DNA of 49,243 bases from Candidatus Woesebacteria bacterium (GCA_002686465.1 NZCP01000057.1:1-49243); one strand, 5' to 3'. Numbered from the stretch's first letter, positions 1 to 8,322 are shown. Program-made: numbers and translations. Notes: generated by a model from the sequence alone, not told the origin.

Positions 1-415
1 CTGGCAAATCATATTTTCGATCCTCGTGGTAGACAAAGATATTACGCTCAGGGCCGTAATTGATAACACCTGAAAAATTAGATCGCTTGCCCGACTCCAT
101 AACAACAAGACTTGTATCTACGTCATCCTTTTCCAAAACCTCTTTTATCTCTTGAGATTCGCGGTCTGAACCAATCACTGTATAAATTCCGGCATTTAAA
201 CCTAGGCGGACCGATCCAACAGCATTATTGGCAGCATTCCCTACTCCCGGAACCCTGGTCATTTTTTTGACCGGGATTTTGGCACCATATGCAAAGGCAA
301 TTTGGTGCTTTTGACCATCTTTGCTTTTAATCTCCTCAGTGTCTCTTAAATCAACTTCCAAAAAGACGTCGATCGTTGAGTCACCTATGCTAATTATGTC
401 TAGTTCGTCTGCCAT
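1..415 (-). CDS. PfkB-family carbohydrate kinase, N-terminal part (cut by window edge)
   Basis: About 138 N-terminal residues are visible and the rest lies beyond position 1. The opening ISIGDSTIDVF and the later GVGNAANNAVGSVRLG match the start and the sugar-binding glycine/asparagine motif of the ribokinase/PfkB fold, which phosphorylates sugars or sugar phosphates with ATP. The ATG overlaps the TAA of the upstream aldolase gene (TAATG), so the two are probably translationally coupled. Next to fructose-bisphosphate aldolase, a phosphofructokinase role is plausible, but the catalytic C-terminus is outside the window and the substrate is not shown. Confidence 0.85.
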   Translation of the reverse strand, partial: MADELDIISIGDSTIDVFLEVDLRDTEEIKSKDGQKHQIAFAYGAKIPVKKMTRVPGVGNAANNAVGSVRLGLNAGIYTVIGSDRESQEIKEVLEKDDVDTSLVVMESGKRSNFSGVINYGPERNIFVYHEDRKYDLP

Positions 416-1281
416 TACGCCTTTCCTTCACTTCCAAAAACTTTAATTTTTTCCTCAACTACTTTCTGTACAGCCTCAATAACTGGCGGCATTATTTTAT
501 AAATTGCCACTTCGTCAGTCTTTTTTAAATCGTGCTCTAATGCTTCTCGAAATGCAACGCGCATCTCTGTATTTACGTTAATTTTCGCAATTCTGCCTAC
601 TTTTATTGCTTCCCTCACGTCTTCGTCTTTTATCCCGGATCCGCCATGCATCGACAAAAAACAATCCACTTTTTCTCTTATCTTCTTAAGCCTTTCAAGA
701 TCAAGCTTTGGTGGCTCTTTATAGACTCCATGTACGTTGCCAAAAAAAGCTGCGAATGTATCAACTCCGGTTTCTTTACAAAATTCGGCTGCCTTGTCTG
801 GATCAGTATAAGTAGTACTTTTTTGCGCACTTTCAGCACTTTCACCCAAGTGAGGAGCAGAACTACCACCAATGTGATCAATTTCCCCTTCAACAAGAAG
901 TCCTTTAGCGTGTGCCTGTTCTACAATCCGCTTTGTTTTCTCAACGTTTTCCTCAAAGGGCAGCTTACCCCCATCAAAATGCAAAAGCTCGTACCCCGCG
1001 TCTAACCCAACTTTTATCTCCTCCTCACTTGGTGAGTGGTCAAGATTGATAAAAATAGGAAGATTTAACTCTTCCCGAAAATTTTTGACTACGTCAACTA
1101 AATTTTCTGCTCCGAAAAATTTAGTTTCGCCTGAAGAGGACTCAACTATTACAGGAGATCGGAGCTTGCTAGCTGCTGCCACGATTGCACGAAGTGTTTC
1201 TATATTTGCTGCATTAAAAGCACCAATCGCCCAACCCTCATTTTGAGCTTGCTCTAAAACTTCTCGGGCAGATTTCTGCAT
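415..1281 (-). CDS. fba: Class II fructose-bisphosphate aldolase
   Basis: 288 aa, normal for the class II (zinc) family. It interconverts fructose 1,6-bisphosphate with glyceraldehyde 3-phosphate and dihydroxyacetone phosphate. Visible are LDHS (D81-H82), VEGE near 130, NVHGVY (H184) and MHGGSG (H212), which supply the catalytic Asp and zinc-ligand histidines, and NVNTEMR at 235-241 for phosphate binding. The usual DGS after the beta strand reads HFDGG here. It starts 3 bases after the transketolase C-subunit stop. A tagatose-bisphosphate aldolase cannot be excluded, but the glycolytic neighbours favour Fba. Confidence 0.93.
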   Translation of the reverse strand: MQKSAREVLEQAQNEGWAIGAFNAANIETLRAIVAAASKLRSPVIVESSSGETKFFGAENLVDVVKNFREELNLPIFINLDHSPSEEEIKVGLDAGYELLHFDGGKLPFEENVEKTKRIVEQAHAKGLLVEGEIDHIGGSSAPHLGESAESAQKSTTYTDPDKAAEFCKETGVDTFAAFFGNVHGVYKEPPKLDLERLKKIREKVDCFLSMHGGSGIKDEDVREAIKVGRIAKINVNTEMRVAFREALEHDLKKTDEVAIYKIMPPVIEAVQKVVEEKIKVFGSEGKA

Positions 1282-1284
1282 TGG

Positions 1285-2283
1285 TTAATCCTTCACCTTT
1301 CTTGCAATGACCTTTTTAGCAGCAGCGACTATGTTCTTGGCCTTCATTCCGTATTTTTCTAACAACTCGTCTGGCGCACCACTCTCTCCAAAGTGATTTG
1401 GCATACCAATATATTCTATAGGAGTCGGCCAATTACGGGTTAGGACCTCGGCAACCGCCGATCCCATTCCCCCGTTTATCTGGTGTTCCTCAACAGTCAC
1501 CACAGCCCCACAGGTTCGAGCTGCTCTTATAATAGTATGCTCATCCATTGGTTTTATAGTGTGATTGTTGATTACAATACTTCCAGTCCCTGCCTTTTCA
1601 AGTTCGTGCGCTGCAAGGAGCGCTTCGTGAACCAGAGGGCCACAGCCAACTATGGCAACTTGTGGCTCTTTCGACTGCCACAAGACTTCCGCCTGACCGA
1701 TCTTAAATGGAGATTTATCAGTTGTAAAAACGGCAGTTTTTTCTCGAGCAAAGCGAAGATATACTCCTCCGTCATATGAGGCAGCTGCCAACGTTGCCTT
1801 TCTTGCCTCGATTGAGTCTCCCGGGTAAACAACAGTCATTTTTGGCATTGCGCGCATTAAGGCTATATCCTCAAGCATTTGGTGTGTTGCGCCGTCCGGG
1901 CCGACAGAGATCCCAGCGTGAGCACCCGCAATCTTTACCGGAACTTCGTTAAGAGCAACTGTTGTTCTAATCTGTTCCCAATTTCTTCCTGGAGAAAAAG
2001 CAGCATAGGAGGAAATAAACGGAATTTTTCCATAATTTGCCATTCCTGCAGCAACAGTTGCTAAAAGTTGCTCTGCAACCCCAATTTGTATAAATCTGTC
2101 TGGAAACTCTTTTTTAAAAGCTTCGGTTCTTGTCGATTCTGTTAGATCTGCGCATAAAGCAACAACATTGGGATTTTTCTTTCCAGCAAGAACTAGCCCC
2201 TCACCATATCCGTTTCTGGTAGGAACCTGGTCAATGTCTTTTGAAAAGACTTTTCTGGACAATTTAGCTTTTGGATCCAACAT
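1285..2283 (-). CDS. Transketolase C-terminal subunit (pyrimidine-binding half)
   Basis: 332 aa, covering the Pyr and C-terminal domains of transketolase. Recognisable are ADLTESTRTEAF near the start, the glutamate-containing GVAEQLLATVAAGMA that activates thiamine pyrophosphate, GAHAGISVGPDGATHQ and EEHQINGGMGSAVAE. It should form one active enzyme with the N-terminal half encoded at 2813-3664, moving two-carbon units between sugar phosphates in the non-oxidative pentose phosphate pathway. Split transketolases are normal in several lineages. What is unusual is that two small membrane-protein genes lie between the halves. Confidence 0.93.
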   Translation of the reverse strand: MLDPKAKLSRKVFSKDIDQVPTRNGYGEGLVLAGKKNPNVVALCADLTESTRTEAFKKEFPDRFIQIGVAEQLLATVAAGMANYGKIPFISSYAAFSPGRNWEQIRTTVALNEVPVKIAGAHAGISVGPDGATHQMLEDIALMRAMPKMTVVYPGDSIEARKATLAAASYDGGVYLRFAREKTAVFTTDKSPFKIGQAEVLWQSKEPQVAIVGCGPLVHEALLAAHELEKAGTGSIVINNHTIKPMDEHTIIRAARTCGAVVTVEEHQINGGMGSAVAEVLTRNWPTPIEYIGMPNHFGESGAPDELLEKYGMKAKNIVAAAKKVIARKVKD

Positions 2284-2287
2284 TGTT

Positions 2288-2470
2288 TTAATTAAACTTG
2301 TAACCAGTCAATTCAAACAAATAAATTTTCCATCTAGGAGTAACCAAACACTCTAGTGAGTTTATTTCTGTACTACCTTTATATTCCGGAGTAGCACAGG
2401 TTGTTGAAAGCAAATACGCCACTCCGAAAGCGACTGCTATTAAAACCAACATTAAAACTGCCTTATTCAT
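2288..2470 (-). CDS. Small single-pass membrane protein
   Basis: 60 aa starting MNKAVLMLVLIAVAFGVAYLL, one hydrophobic segment followed by a short Cys-containing tail. A longer reading from 2632 overlaps the upstream gene in another frame and is less likely. The chosen ATG lies 11 bases after the upstream stop, and the gene ends 4 bases before the transketolase C-subunit start. No family is recognised. Its position suggests co-transcription with the transketolase genes, but nothing in the protein shows a metabolic role. Confidence 0.6.
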   Translation of the reverse strand: MNKAVLMLVLIAVAFGVAYLLSTTCATPEYKGSTEINSLECLVTPRWKIYLFELTGYKFN

Positions 2471-2481
2471 GTTCACTTTTA

Positions 2482-2820
2482 TTATTTCCAAATCATACTT
2501 AGGACCTTCCAAATAGCTAGAAACCAAATAACAAATAGCAATACTGCTAGTCCCCACATAACTAGGGATTCGTTGAACGCAAGGCCACTGCCACCGCATA
2601 TAACCACCGGAGGAGAAGGAGATATCGTCCACAATATGGAGCCAGACGGTACATCACCAAAAGAAGGAAGGGCCCCTCCGTAATATTTGCACAATGAGAC
2701 ACTCCAAGAAATACCCTTCTCCTGCAACTGATACAACCACTCTAGAAACCATAGTCGACTAATTCCCATCAATAGAAAAGCTACCACAGAAGAAATTAAA
2801 AGCTTGATTACACTATTCAT
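2482..2820 (-). CDS. Small membrane protein between the transketolase halves
   Basis: 112 aa. It has an N-terminal hydrophobic helix (residues about 4-20), a middle region with Cys and Gly, and a C-terminal hydrophobic segment (about 86-106), so two membrane passes with an exported middle part. Its ATG lies inside the last codons of the transketolase N-subunit gene (8-base overlap), which argues for translational coupling. No family is recognised. It could be a transporter accessory or an anchor, but this is not shown. Confidence 0.7.
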   Translation of the reverse strand: MNSVIKLLISSVVAFLLMGISRLWFLEWLYQLQEKGISWSVSLCKYYGGALPSFGDVPSGSILWTISPSPPVVICGGSGLAFNESLVMWGLAVLLFVIWFLAIWKVLSMIWK

Positions 2821-3664
2821 GTTTCGATTTGATTTTTCCTGCGAGTATTTTTAGATCGTGTAAAGCTTTTTTTGCCTCTTTCTCATTCGGCGGCTTGCCA
2901 TGCCATTCGGGCAGGTTTTCCATGAATGAAACACCTTTACCCGGAATAACATGCGCAATAATAACCGTCGGCCGATCAAAAACCGCCTTGGCTTTTTCGC
3001 AAGCATCAATGATTTCTTGGAAATTATGCCCATCGATATCGATAACGTTCCAATTAAACGCTTTGTACTTTTCAGTCAGGGGCTCAAGAGGCATAATATC
3101 CTCTGTCTGCCCGTCAATTTGAATATTGTTCCGGTCTACAATCGCTGTGAGGTTCGAAAGTTTGTATTTTCCGGCAAATAAAACCGCTTCCCAATGATTC
3201 CCAGCATCGTGTTCTCCGTCTGAACAGATACAATAAGTTCTAAACTTTTTAGCATCCATGCGTGCCGCATATGCATAACCTGCAGCTTGGGCAAGCCCAG
3301 ATCCAAGTGGTCCTGAGGTTGACTCAAGAGCCGGAATTCTTACTCTTTCTGGATGTCCTTGAAGCTTTGACCCAAGTTTTCTGAGCGTTTTAATTTCTGA
3401 CCTTGGAAAATAACCCGCATGCGCCATGGTTGTGTACCGAATCGGAACAATATGGCCGTTTGACAAAAATAGTCTGTCACGCTCTCCCCACATCGGTTTT
3501 TTTGGATCATGATTAAGTATGTTGAAATACATTGCCGTGAAGACGTCTGCCATTCCCAAAGGCCCCGCAGAATGCCCACTTCCTGCCTCAACAAGCATCT
3601 TTATTAAGTCTTGTCTTATTTCGTTCGCTTTCTTTTCTAACTGATGTATGTCTAGCTTGCTCAT
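2813..3664 (-). CDS. Transketolase N-terminal subunit (TPP-binding half)
   Basis: 283 aa. It contains the thiamine pyrophosphate domain: GSGHSAGPLGMADV near the start, LSNGHIVP, GPLGSGLAQAAGYAYA, and the magnesium/TPP motif CSDGEHDAGNHWEA followed about 25 residues later by DRNNIQ. It pairs with the C-terminal subunit at 1285-2283. It is preceded by only 47 bases of heptamer repeat after the LOG-family gene, so it probably belongs to the same long operon. Confidence 0.94.
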   Translation of the reverse strand: MSKLDIHQLEKKANEIRQDLIKMLVEAGSGHSAGPLGMADVFTAMYFNILNHDPKKPMWGERDRLFLSNGHIVPIRYTTMAHAGYFPRSEIKTLRKLGSKLQGHPERVRIPALESTSGPLGSGLAQAAGYAYAARMDAKKFRTYCICSDGEHDAGNHWEAVLFAGKYKLSNLTAIVDRNNIQIDGQTEDIMPLEPLTEKYKAFNWNVIDIDGHNFQEIIDACEKAKAVFDRPTVIIAHVIPGKGVSFMENLPEWHGKPPNEKEAKKALHDLKILAGKIKSKHE

Positions 3665-3671
3665 GGTTTAA

Positions 3672-3710
3672 AACTTGTTACATGTTACTTGTCACTTGTC
3701 ACTTATTACT
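3672..3710. repeat. Degenerate heptamer tandem repeat (unit CTTGTTA)
   Basis: About five imperfect 7-base units related to CTTGTTA fill the gap between tktN and the LOG-family gene. The same unit recurs at 40905-40942, where it is translated as part of a signal peptide, and at 42826-42850. Confidence 0.75.
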
Positions 3711-3711
3711 T

Positions 3712-4311
3712 TTATATTCTGAACGGGCTTTTGATTTTATGGTCGTGTTTTCCCTTTTCTATTTCTTCCTCAAACTTCTTAATCGCAGGAACTACATGGT
3801 CAACCTTATCGACTACTCTATAAACCAAAGCTGCCTCTCCCCTAATCATCATGTGTTGAGTTATTTCCTCTAAGATCGAATTCCAGAACTTGCCAAAAAG
3901 AATAAAGGGCTTGTGGTGCCCAAAATAAAGCCTTGCCAGCCCCCAAGCCATTCCGAATTCTGAAATAGTCCCTGTTCCCCCATTAAAGACGACATAAACA
4001 TCTCCTCTCTCCAAAAGCTTCAGGGTTCGAGAAAGGTAGTTGTCCTCCATTATTAGCTTGTCTACTTTATTTTTCTCATCATGTCCCTCAAAATGCGTCA
4101 TATCAAGCGGGTTAAAGCTAATACCGATTGTTTTCCCTCCAACTGACTCTGCACCCTCTGTTGTGGCCCGCATTACACCTGGTCCACCTCCATTAACTAT
4201 GGTGTACCCCTCTTTTGCAACTGCAGCTGCAACGTCGTGTGCATCCCGGTAAAGCTCGTCCACCGGTTGTGCCTCAGAATAACCGAAACATGTAACGTTT
4301 TTAACTCGCAT
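3712..4311 (-). CDS. LOG-family (TIGR00730-like) nucleotide-binding protein
   Basis: 199 aa. It shows the Rossmann-type GGGPGVMRATTEGA near residue 42 and FNGGTGTISEFG near residue 110, corresponding to the GGGxxGxM and PGGxGTxxE motifs of the LOG family, whose characterised members are nucleoside 5'-monophosphate phosphoribohydrolases. The proline before GG in the second motif is Asn here. Its start overlaps the end of rpe by 11 bases. The operon neighbours make a phosphoribosyl-related substrate plausible, but that is inference. Confidence 0.8.
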   Translation of the reverse strand: MRVKNVTCFGYSEAQPVDELYRDAHDVAAAVAKEGYTIVNGGGPGVMRATTEGAESVGGKTIGISFNPLDMTHFEGHDEKNKVDKLIMEDNYLSRTLKLLERGDVYVVFNGGTGTISEFGMAWGLARLYFGHHKPFILFGKFWNSILEEITQHMMIRGEAALVYRVVDKVDHVVPAIKKFEEEIEKGKHDHKIKSPFRI

Positions 4312-4963
4312 TTTTCTTTAACTTTTCAATATTTTGTGTAATATCTCCATCAAACAAGCTCTTCCCTACCGCGACTTCGTCTGCCCCTGCCTCTACCACT
4401 AACTTTATGTTCCCAAAGTTTATTCCTCCATCAACGCAAATCTTAAAAGGTGCCTTATCATGCGCTCGGATCTTATCTAGATCTTTGATCTTCTTAAGAG
4501 CTTTTTCATCAAACTTCTGCCCGCCAAACCCTGCCTTGACCGACATGACCAAAACTACATCCACATCCATCAAAATATTTTGATCCAAGTTTGATACAGG
4601 TGTCGGCAAGTCGATCGCCAAACCTACCTGTTGGCCTACCTCAGTAACCTTTCTAACAAATGCTTCTTGGGATGGCATCATTTCAATTTGTCCAATTATT
4701 CGACCCGCCATTGCTCGAACTGACTTCTCTACCCAATTGGTTGGATCCTTTGTCATCAGTTGGACGTCAAGACCGAGACTGGTTTCGATGCTTTCTAAGG
4801 CCTCCAGACCAACCGTGTGGTTTTTAGCAAAGACTCCGTCAACTATGTCGACCTGCACCCTTTTTACCTCGCCGTAGCTTTCGTGAAGGCGGGCAACTTG
4901 TCGAATTTTCTCCTTTAGTTCCCTTGGGTCGTCTGTCAAAATCGCTGGAATTACTTCAAGCAT
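4301..4963 (-). CDS. rpe: Ribulose-phosphate 3-epimerase-like protein with altered metal site
   Basis: 220 aa TIM-barrel protein of normal length. Recognisable are VDIVDGVFAKN, MSVKAGFGGQKF and CVDGGI, matching Rpe, which interconverts ribulose and xylulose 5-phosphate. The two metal-ligand histidines of the family are both glutamine here: HxD reads QVD (Q37, D39) and HLM reads QLM (Q68); the acidic ligands D39 and D178 remain. MSVNPGFGGQ has become MSVKAGFGGQ. The enzyme may use a modified metal site or a different substrate. The 8-base overlap with gap supports operon membership. Confidence 0.82.
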   Translation of the reverse strand: MLEVIPAILTDDPRELKEKIRQVARLHESYGEVKRVQVDIVDGVFAKNHTVGLEALESIETSLGLDVQLMTKDPTNWVEKSVRAMAGRIIGQIEMMPSQEAFVRKVTEVGQQVGLAIDLPTPVSNLDQNILMDVDVVLVMSVKAGFGGQKFDEKALKKIKDLDKIRAHDKAPFKICVDGGINFGNIKLVVEAGADEVAVGKSLFDGDITQNIEKLKKNAS

Positions 4964-5999
4964 TTCCTAATTGTTTCCCAACACTAATTGCCTGTTCTAT
5001 TAGTCGATTTGAGTAACCCCATTCATTGTCATACCATGCCATTACTTTTACTAGATCGCCACCAACTACCCGAGTAAAATTTAGGTCCACAATTGCAGAT
5101 TCTGACCGACTAATAATGTCTGAGGATACCAACGGTTCTTCGGTGACCGCAACTACGTTTTTCCATAGCGGTTCCTCGCTTGCCGACTTAAAAGCGTTGT
5201 TTACTTCTTCCACAGTTGTGGGTTTTTTTGTGACAAAAGTAAAGTCAATAATAGACCCAACAAGGACCGGAACACGTATCGCAACACCGTCGAATAATCC
5301 TTCAAGTTCTGGTATCACTTTTGCCGTTGCATCTGCTGCCCCCGTCGTTGTCGGAATCATGTTTGCCATTGCCGACCTTGCTCGTCGAAGGTCTTTCCCT
5401 GAACCGTCCTTTGTTTCTTGCGACGCCGTAACCGCATGTACCGTAGACATTAAAGCTTTTTGAACCCCGATTTTGGCATTCATGATTGCTGCAACCGGCG
5501 CAACACAATTAGTGGTACATGACGCGTTGGAGATAACCTCCCCCTCTCCCTTATACTCGTTCACCCCAATTAAATGTGTACTTACACCTCCACCCTTCTC
5601 CGGTGCAGAAACCACAACGCGCTTTGCACCACCTGTAAGGTGTTGTTTTGCAGCCTCACCACTAGTAAAAACTCCTGTTGACTCTATAACTACATCCGCC
5701 CCATACTTTCCCCAGGGGATCTTAGCAGGATCACGCTCTGCCAAAACCGGATAGCGCTTACCATCGATTGTCAGGGCCCCTATCTCTGGCTCCTCTTGAC
5801 CTGCATTCTCGACGCGAATTTCTTTGGGAAACTTCTTGTAGACTGAATCGTAGCGGAGCATGTTTGCCCAGCCAGCAACATCCATTGAGCCTGAAGTATT
5901 AACAGCAACGATCTCTATTTCATCAGGAAAATTAAGAACACCAACTCTAAAGGCAATCCTTCCTATTTTTCCAAATCCATTGATGGCAGTTTTAATCAT
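4956..5999 (-). CDS. gap: Glyceraldehyde-3-phosphate dehydrogenase
   Basis: 347 aa. The N-terminal INGFGKIGR Rossmann loop, catalytic SNASCTTNC (C161), STVHAVTASQ (H188) and the C-terminal WYDNEWGYSNR are canonical, so it oxidises glyceraldehyde 3-phosphate to 1,3-bisphosphoglycerate. After the second beta strand the usual Asn-Asp reads N34-T35-S36, so the acidic residue that favours NAD is missing and NADP use is possible. It lies 9 bases after pgk, giving two consecutive glycolytic steps. Confidence 0.97.
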   Translation of the reverse strand: MIKTAINGFGKIGRIAFRVGVLNFPDEIEIVAVNTSGSMDVAGWANMLRYDSVYKKFPKEIRVENAGQEEPEIGALTIDGKRYPVLAERDPAKIPWGKYGADVVIESTGVFTSGEAAKQHLTGGAKRVVVSAPEKGGGVSTHLIGVNEYKGEGEVISNASCTTNCVAPVAAIMNAKIGVQKALMSTVHAVTASQETKDGSGKDLRRARSAMANMIPTTTGAADATAKVIPELEGLFDGVAIRVPVLVGSIIDFTFVTKKPTTVEEVNNAFKSASEEPLWKNVVAVTEEPLVSSDIISRSESAIVDLNFTRVVGGDLVKVMAWYDNEWGYSNRLIEQAISVGKQLGNA

Positions 6000-6008
6000 A
6001 AAAGCAGT

Positions 6009-7016
6009 TTACTCTCTCAACGCCTTAAGACCGGGTAGGTCGCCATATGCCAAAAATTCAAGCATAGCGCCACCTCCGGTCGATACGTAATCCATTCTCT
6101 CTAAAAACCCAAGCTTTTTCAAGAGACGAATCGTGTCCCCTCCCCCAATGACCTTAAAGGCGCTTCTGTTTTCGACAACGGCGTCCGCAATAACCTTTGT
6201 CCCATCCCAAAATCCAGAATCTATATCTCCCATTGGCCCATTCCAAACAATTGTCCCAGCTCCTTTTATCACTTCTGCAAAATTTCTTGCCGAATCAGGT
6301 GTAATGTCGGCACCTTCTCGGTTCAGGTGCGCTGCCGAAACGCACATTTTCCCATCCTCTTCTCGGCAATACGACTTAATTGTTTGAGGCAAAACTCCCC
6401 CAACTAAAACCCACTCGGCATGATCTAGAAACTTATCAATTAAAACTTCCTTGTCTCCCTTTCCCCCACCAACAACAAAAACAACTGGTTTTTTTGGATC
6501 TTTTAGAACCTTGCTCAGATTTTCAATTTCTTCTGCTAAATGTAAGCCCGCTGCGTGCGGCATAACCTTTGGCAACCCGACAATAGAAGCTGATTCGCGA
6601 TGAGAAACACTAAAGGCGTCGTTGATATAAACATCTCCATCATGAGCCAAGTGCTCCACAAAACGCTTATCATTACTGTCCTCCCCTGGGTCAAACCGCA
6701 GGTTTTCCATTATGGACATGTCCATCTCGCCCACCGCTTCTTTGCCAACCTCTTCTATTAATAGTCCCTCGAGATGCTCGCTAACAGGCTTTAGACTCAA
6801 GTCCTCAATTTTTTGTCCTTTTGGACGACCTCTGTGTCCAATGACAGTAATTCTTCCAGAGCCATTTTCAACAAGATAACGAATCGTGGGAATTACTGCC
6901 TGGAGTCTTGTGTCGTCGCTTACTTTACCATTTTCAACATCAACATCAAGATCCGCTCTTAGAAGGATTCTTTTTCCCTTGATATTTAGCCTCTCGGGGG
7001 TAATAAGCCTTTCCAT
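6009..7016 (-). CDS. pgk: Phosphoglycerate kinase (short form)
   Basis: 335 aa against roughly 390-415 in most bacteria. Core motifs remain: RADLDV near the start, GHRGRPKG, ENLRF, NDAFSVSHR, VVGGGKGDKEV, VWNGPMG, GGGDT and STGGGAMLEFLA. It transfers phosphate from 1,3-bisphosphoglycerate to ADP. The shortening looks spread over loops, with all key motifs kept. It is the first gene of the minus-strand operon and its ATG lies 5 bases after a TACAAT -10 box, so the mRNA is probably leaderless. Confidence 0.95.
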   Translation of the reverse strand: MERLITPERLNIKGKRILLRADLDVDVENGKVSDDTRLQAVIPTIRYLVENGSGRITVIGHRGRPKGQKIEDLSLKPVSEHLEGLLIEEVGKEAVGEMDMSIMENLRFDPGEDSNDKRFVEHLAHDGDVYINDAFSVSHRESASIVGLPKVMPHAAGLHLAEEIENLSKVLKDPKKPVVFVVGGGKGDKEVLIDKFLDHAEWVLVGGVLPQTIKSYCREEDGKMCVSAAHLNREGADITPDSARNFAEVIKGAGTIVWNGPMGDIDSGFWDGTKVIADAVVENRSAFKVIGGGDTIRLLKKLGFLERMDYVSTGGGAMLEFLAYGDLPGLKALRE

Positions 7017-7021
7017 ATTTT

Positions 7022-7030
7022 ATTGTAGCA
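7022..7030 (-). promoter_or_regulatory. Extended -10 promoter of the pgk-gap operon
   Basis: On the minus strand TG-C-TACAAT is an extended -10 element. The pgk ATG follows after 5 bases, so transcription should start at or beside the start codon. No clear -35 box is seen. Confidence 0.65.
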
Positions 7031-7034
7031 TCGC

Positions 7035-7063
7035 TTGACTTAGTTGGCCATGGCTCCTACACT
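7035..7063 (+). promoter_or_regulatory. Promoter of the 7072 gene
   Basis: TTGACT at 7035-7040, a 17-base spacer and TACACT at 7058-7063. The ATG at 7072 is 9 bases past the -10 box, giving at most a 2-base leader. Confidence 0.7.
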
Positions 7064-7071
7064 GACACTAT

Positions 7072-7878
7072 ATGGCAGCAGAAGATGCACAACAACCAGC
7101 ACAGAATCCTCCGCCAGCTGGCGGATCGCCACCTCCAGCTCAACCTACAGCACCACAACCAGAAGCTGGTGAGACAACCGAGCATCTTGTCCAAAATACT
7201 GAAGAACCGCCTCCACCAGGGTTACTAAAACAACCAAATCTTAAAAAATGGTTAATTATCGGGGCAGCAGTCATACTTGCTGCATTTCTTGTAGTTACCG
7301 GTATCCAGGCATACCTTTCCTCTCAATCCCAAAAACAGGTCGAGGCACCTTCAACTATGGAAGAACCACCAGCTCCTCCGGCCCCACCAGCCTTACCAAC
7401 ATCGCCAGATACTGAAGCCGGCGCTAGCGGCGTACCGAATGGTACTGCCGAGACTGCGAATTGGAAGACATATACAAACAAACTTTGGGACTACTCAATA
7501 AAATACCCTTCAGACCAGCTTGTTGCATGTAGTCCCACTGACGAGGAGGGGCTAATATTGTGGGTATCACCATTTGTCTGCCCGGTCGGTGGACACGATA
7601 TCTTGTATGAAATAGCTGTCACAGGCCGTAAAGAAGGAGAATATAAACAGTATAAAAACCCTGTCTCGACGAAGGAAGTTATTGTCGGAGGGGTTAATTC
7701 CACCCAAAACGATTACAAATACGACAATATGGACGGTCCACTTGAAGCATTTGGCGGATCAACCGAGATTCTAGTCCCCGTGGATGGAGGAATAATTCAG
7801 ATTACACTTCTTGGCAATACTACAGAGAAGAAAAACAGATTCGATCAAATCCTCTCTACTTTTGAGTTTACGCAGTAG
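7072..7878 (+). CDS. Membrane-anchored extracytoplasmic protein with Pro-rich N-terminus
   Basis: 268 aa. Residues 1-60 are rich in Pro, Gln and Ala and should be cytoplasmic; about 63-82 form one transmembrane helix; a second Pro-rich linker follows; the C-terminal 140 residues form an outside domain beginning NWKTYTNKLWDYSIKYP. That YTN-x-x-W-x-YSIKYP opening resembles PsbP-like or surface domains common in CPR proteins, a resemblance only. It is divergent from pgk and ends 3 bases from the rpiB stop. Function unknown. Confidence 0.85.
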   Translation: MAAEDAQQPAQNPPPAGGSPPPAQPTAPQPEAGETTEHLVQNTEEPPPPGLLKQPNLKKWLIIGAAVILAAFLVVTGIQAYLSSQSQKQVEAPSTMEEPPAPPAPPALPTSPDTEAGASGVPNGTAETANWKTYTNKLWDYSIKYPSDQLVACSPTDEEGLILWVSPFVCPVGGHDILYEIAVTGRKEGEYKQYKNPVSTKEVIVGGVNSTQNDYKYDNMDGPLEAFGGSTEILVPVDGGIIQITLLGNTTEKKNRFDQILSTFEFTQ

Positions 7879-7881
7879 CTT

Positions 7882-8322
7882 TTACTCCTTCTCAGCGATC
7901 TTTTGAAGCCTTCTTTTGTGCCTTTCCTCGCCTGAAAATGAGGTCTCCAGGAAAGCTTTTACTATCTTTTTGGCGTCGCTTGCGCTTATAAAATCAGCGC
8001 CCAGCGACAAAACATTAGCGTCGTTGTGCTCTCGGGCTTTTTTAGCCACTTTTTCGCTCCAACAAAGCGCCGCTCTTATTCCTTTTACTTTATTTGCAGC
8101 TATTACCTCTCCATTACCTGATCTTCCTATTACAATCCCCCGACTTTCTTGGTCCCTGGAAACATTCCCAGCCACTGGAAGAACAAAATCCGGGTAATCA
8201 TCATCTGGATCGAGTTTGTCAGCGCCGATATCCTGAACATCATGTCCCAACTCCTTTAAATATCCTTTAAGCTCCTCCTTTAACTGATAACCACCATGGT
8301 CTGCACCAATAAAAATCTTCAT
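7882..8322 (-). CDS. rpiB: Ribose-5-phosphate isomerase B
   Basis: 146 aa, normal for RpiB/LacAB. ADHGG near the start, IGRSGNGEVIAANK and EHNDANVLSLGA are diagnostic. The catalytic-loop Cys of the E. coli type (CGTGIG) is absent; the loop reads GRSGNGE with E72, as in the mycobacterial type where this Glu acts as the base. It interconverts ribulose and ribose 5-phosphate. It overlaps tpiA by 4 bases, so the two form a unit. Confidence 0.93.
   Translation of the reverse strand: MKIFIGADHGGYQLKEELKGYLKELGHDVQDIGADKLDPDDDYPDFVLPVAGNVSRDQESRGIVIGRSGNGEVIAANKVKGIRAALCWSEKVAKKAREHNDANVLSLGADFISASDAKKIVKAFLETSFSGEERHKRRLQKIAEKE

Noticed and set aside
646..1005. Open frame on the plus strand inside fba
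   Set aside because: It lies antisense to a well-supported aldolase and its translation has no recognisable motif.
1285..3664. Broken transketolase gene
   Set aside because: Both halves are intact, have their own starts and match the natural two-subunit form.
3672..3710. CRISPR array
   Set aside because: Units are 7 bases without spacers, so this is a simple tandem repeat. No CRISPR array was found in the window.
5026..5463. Open frame on the plus strand inside gap
   Set aside because: Antisense shadow of the strongly conserved GAPDH coding frame.
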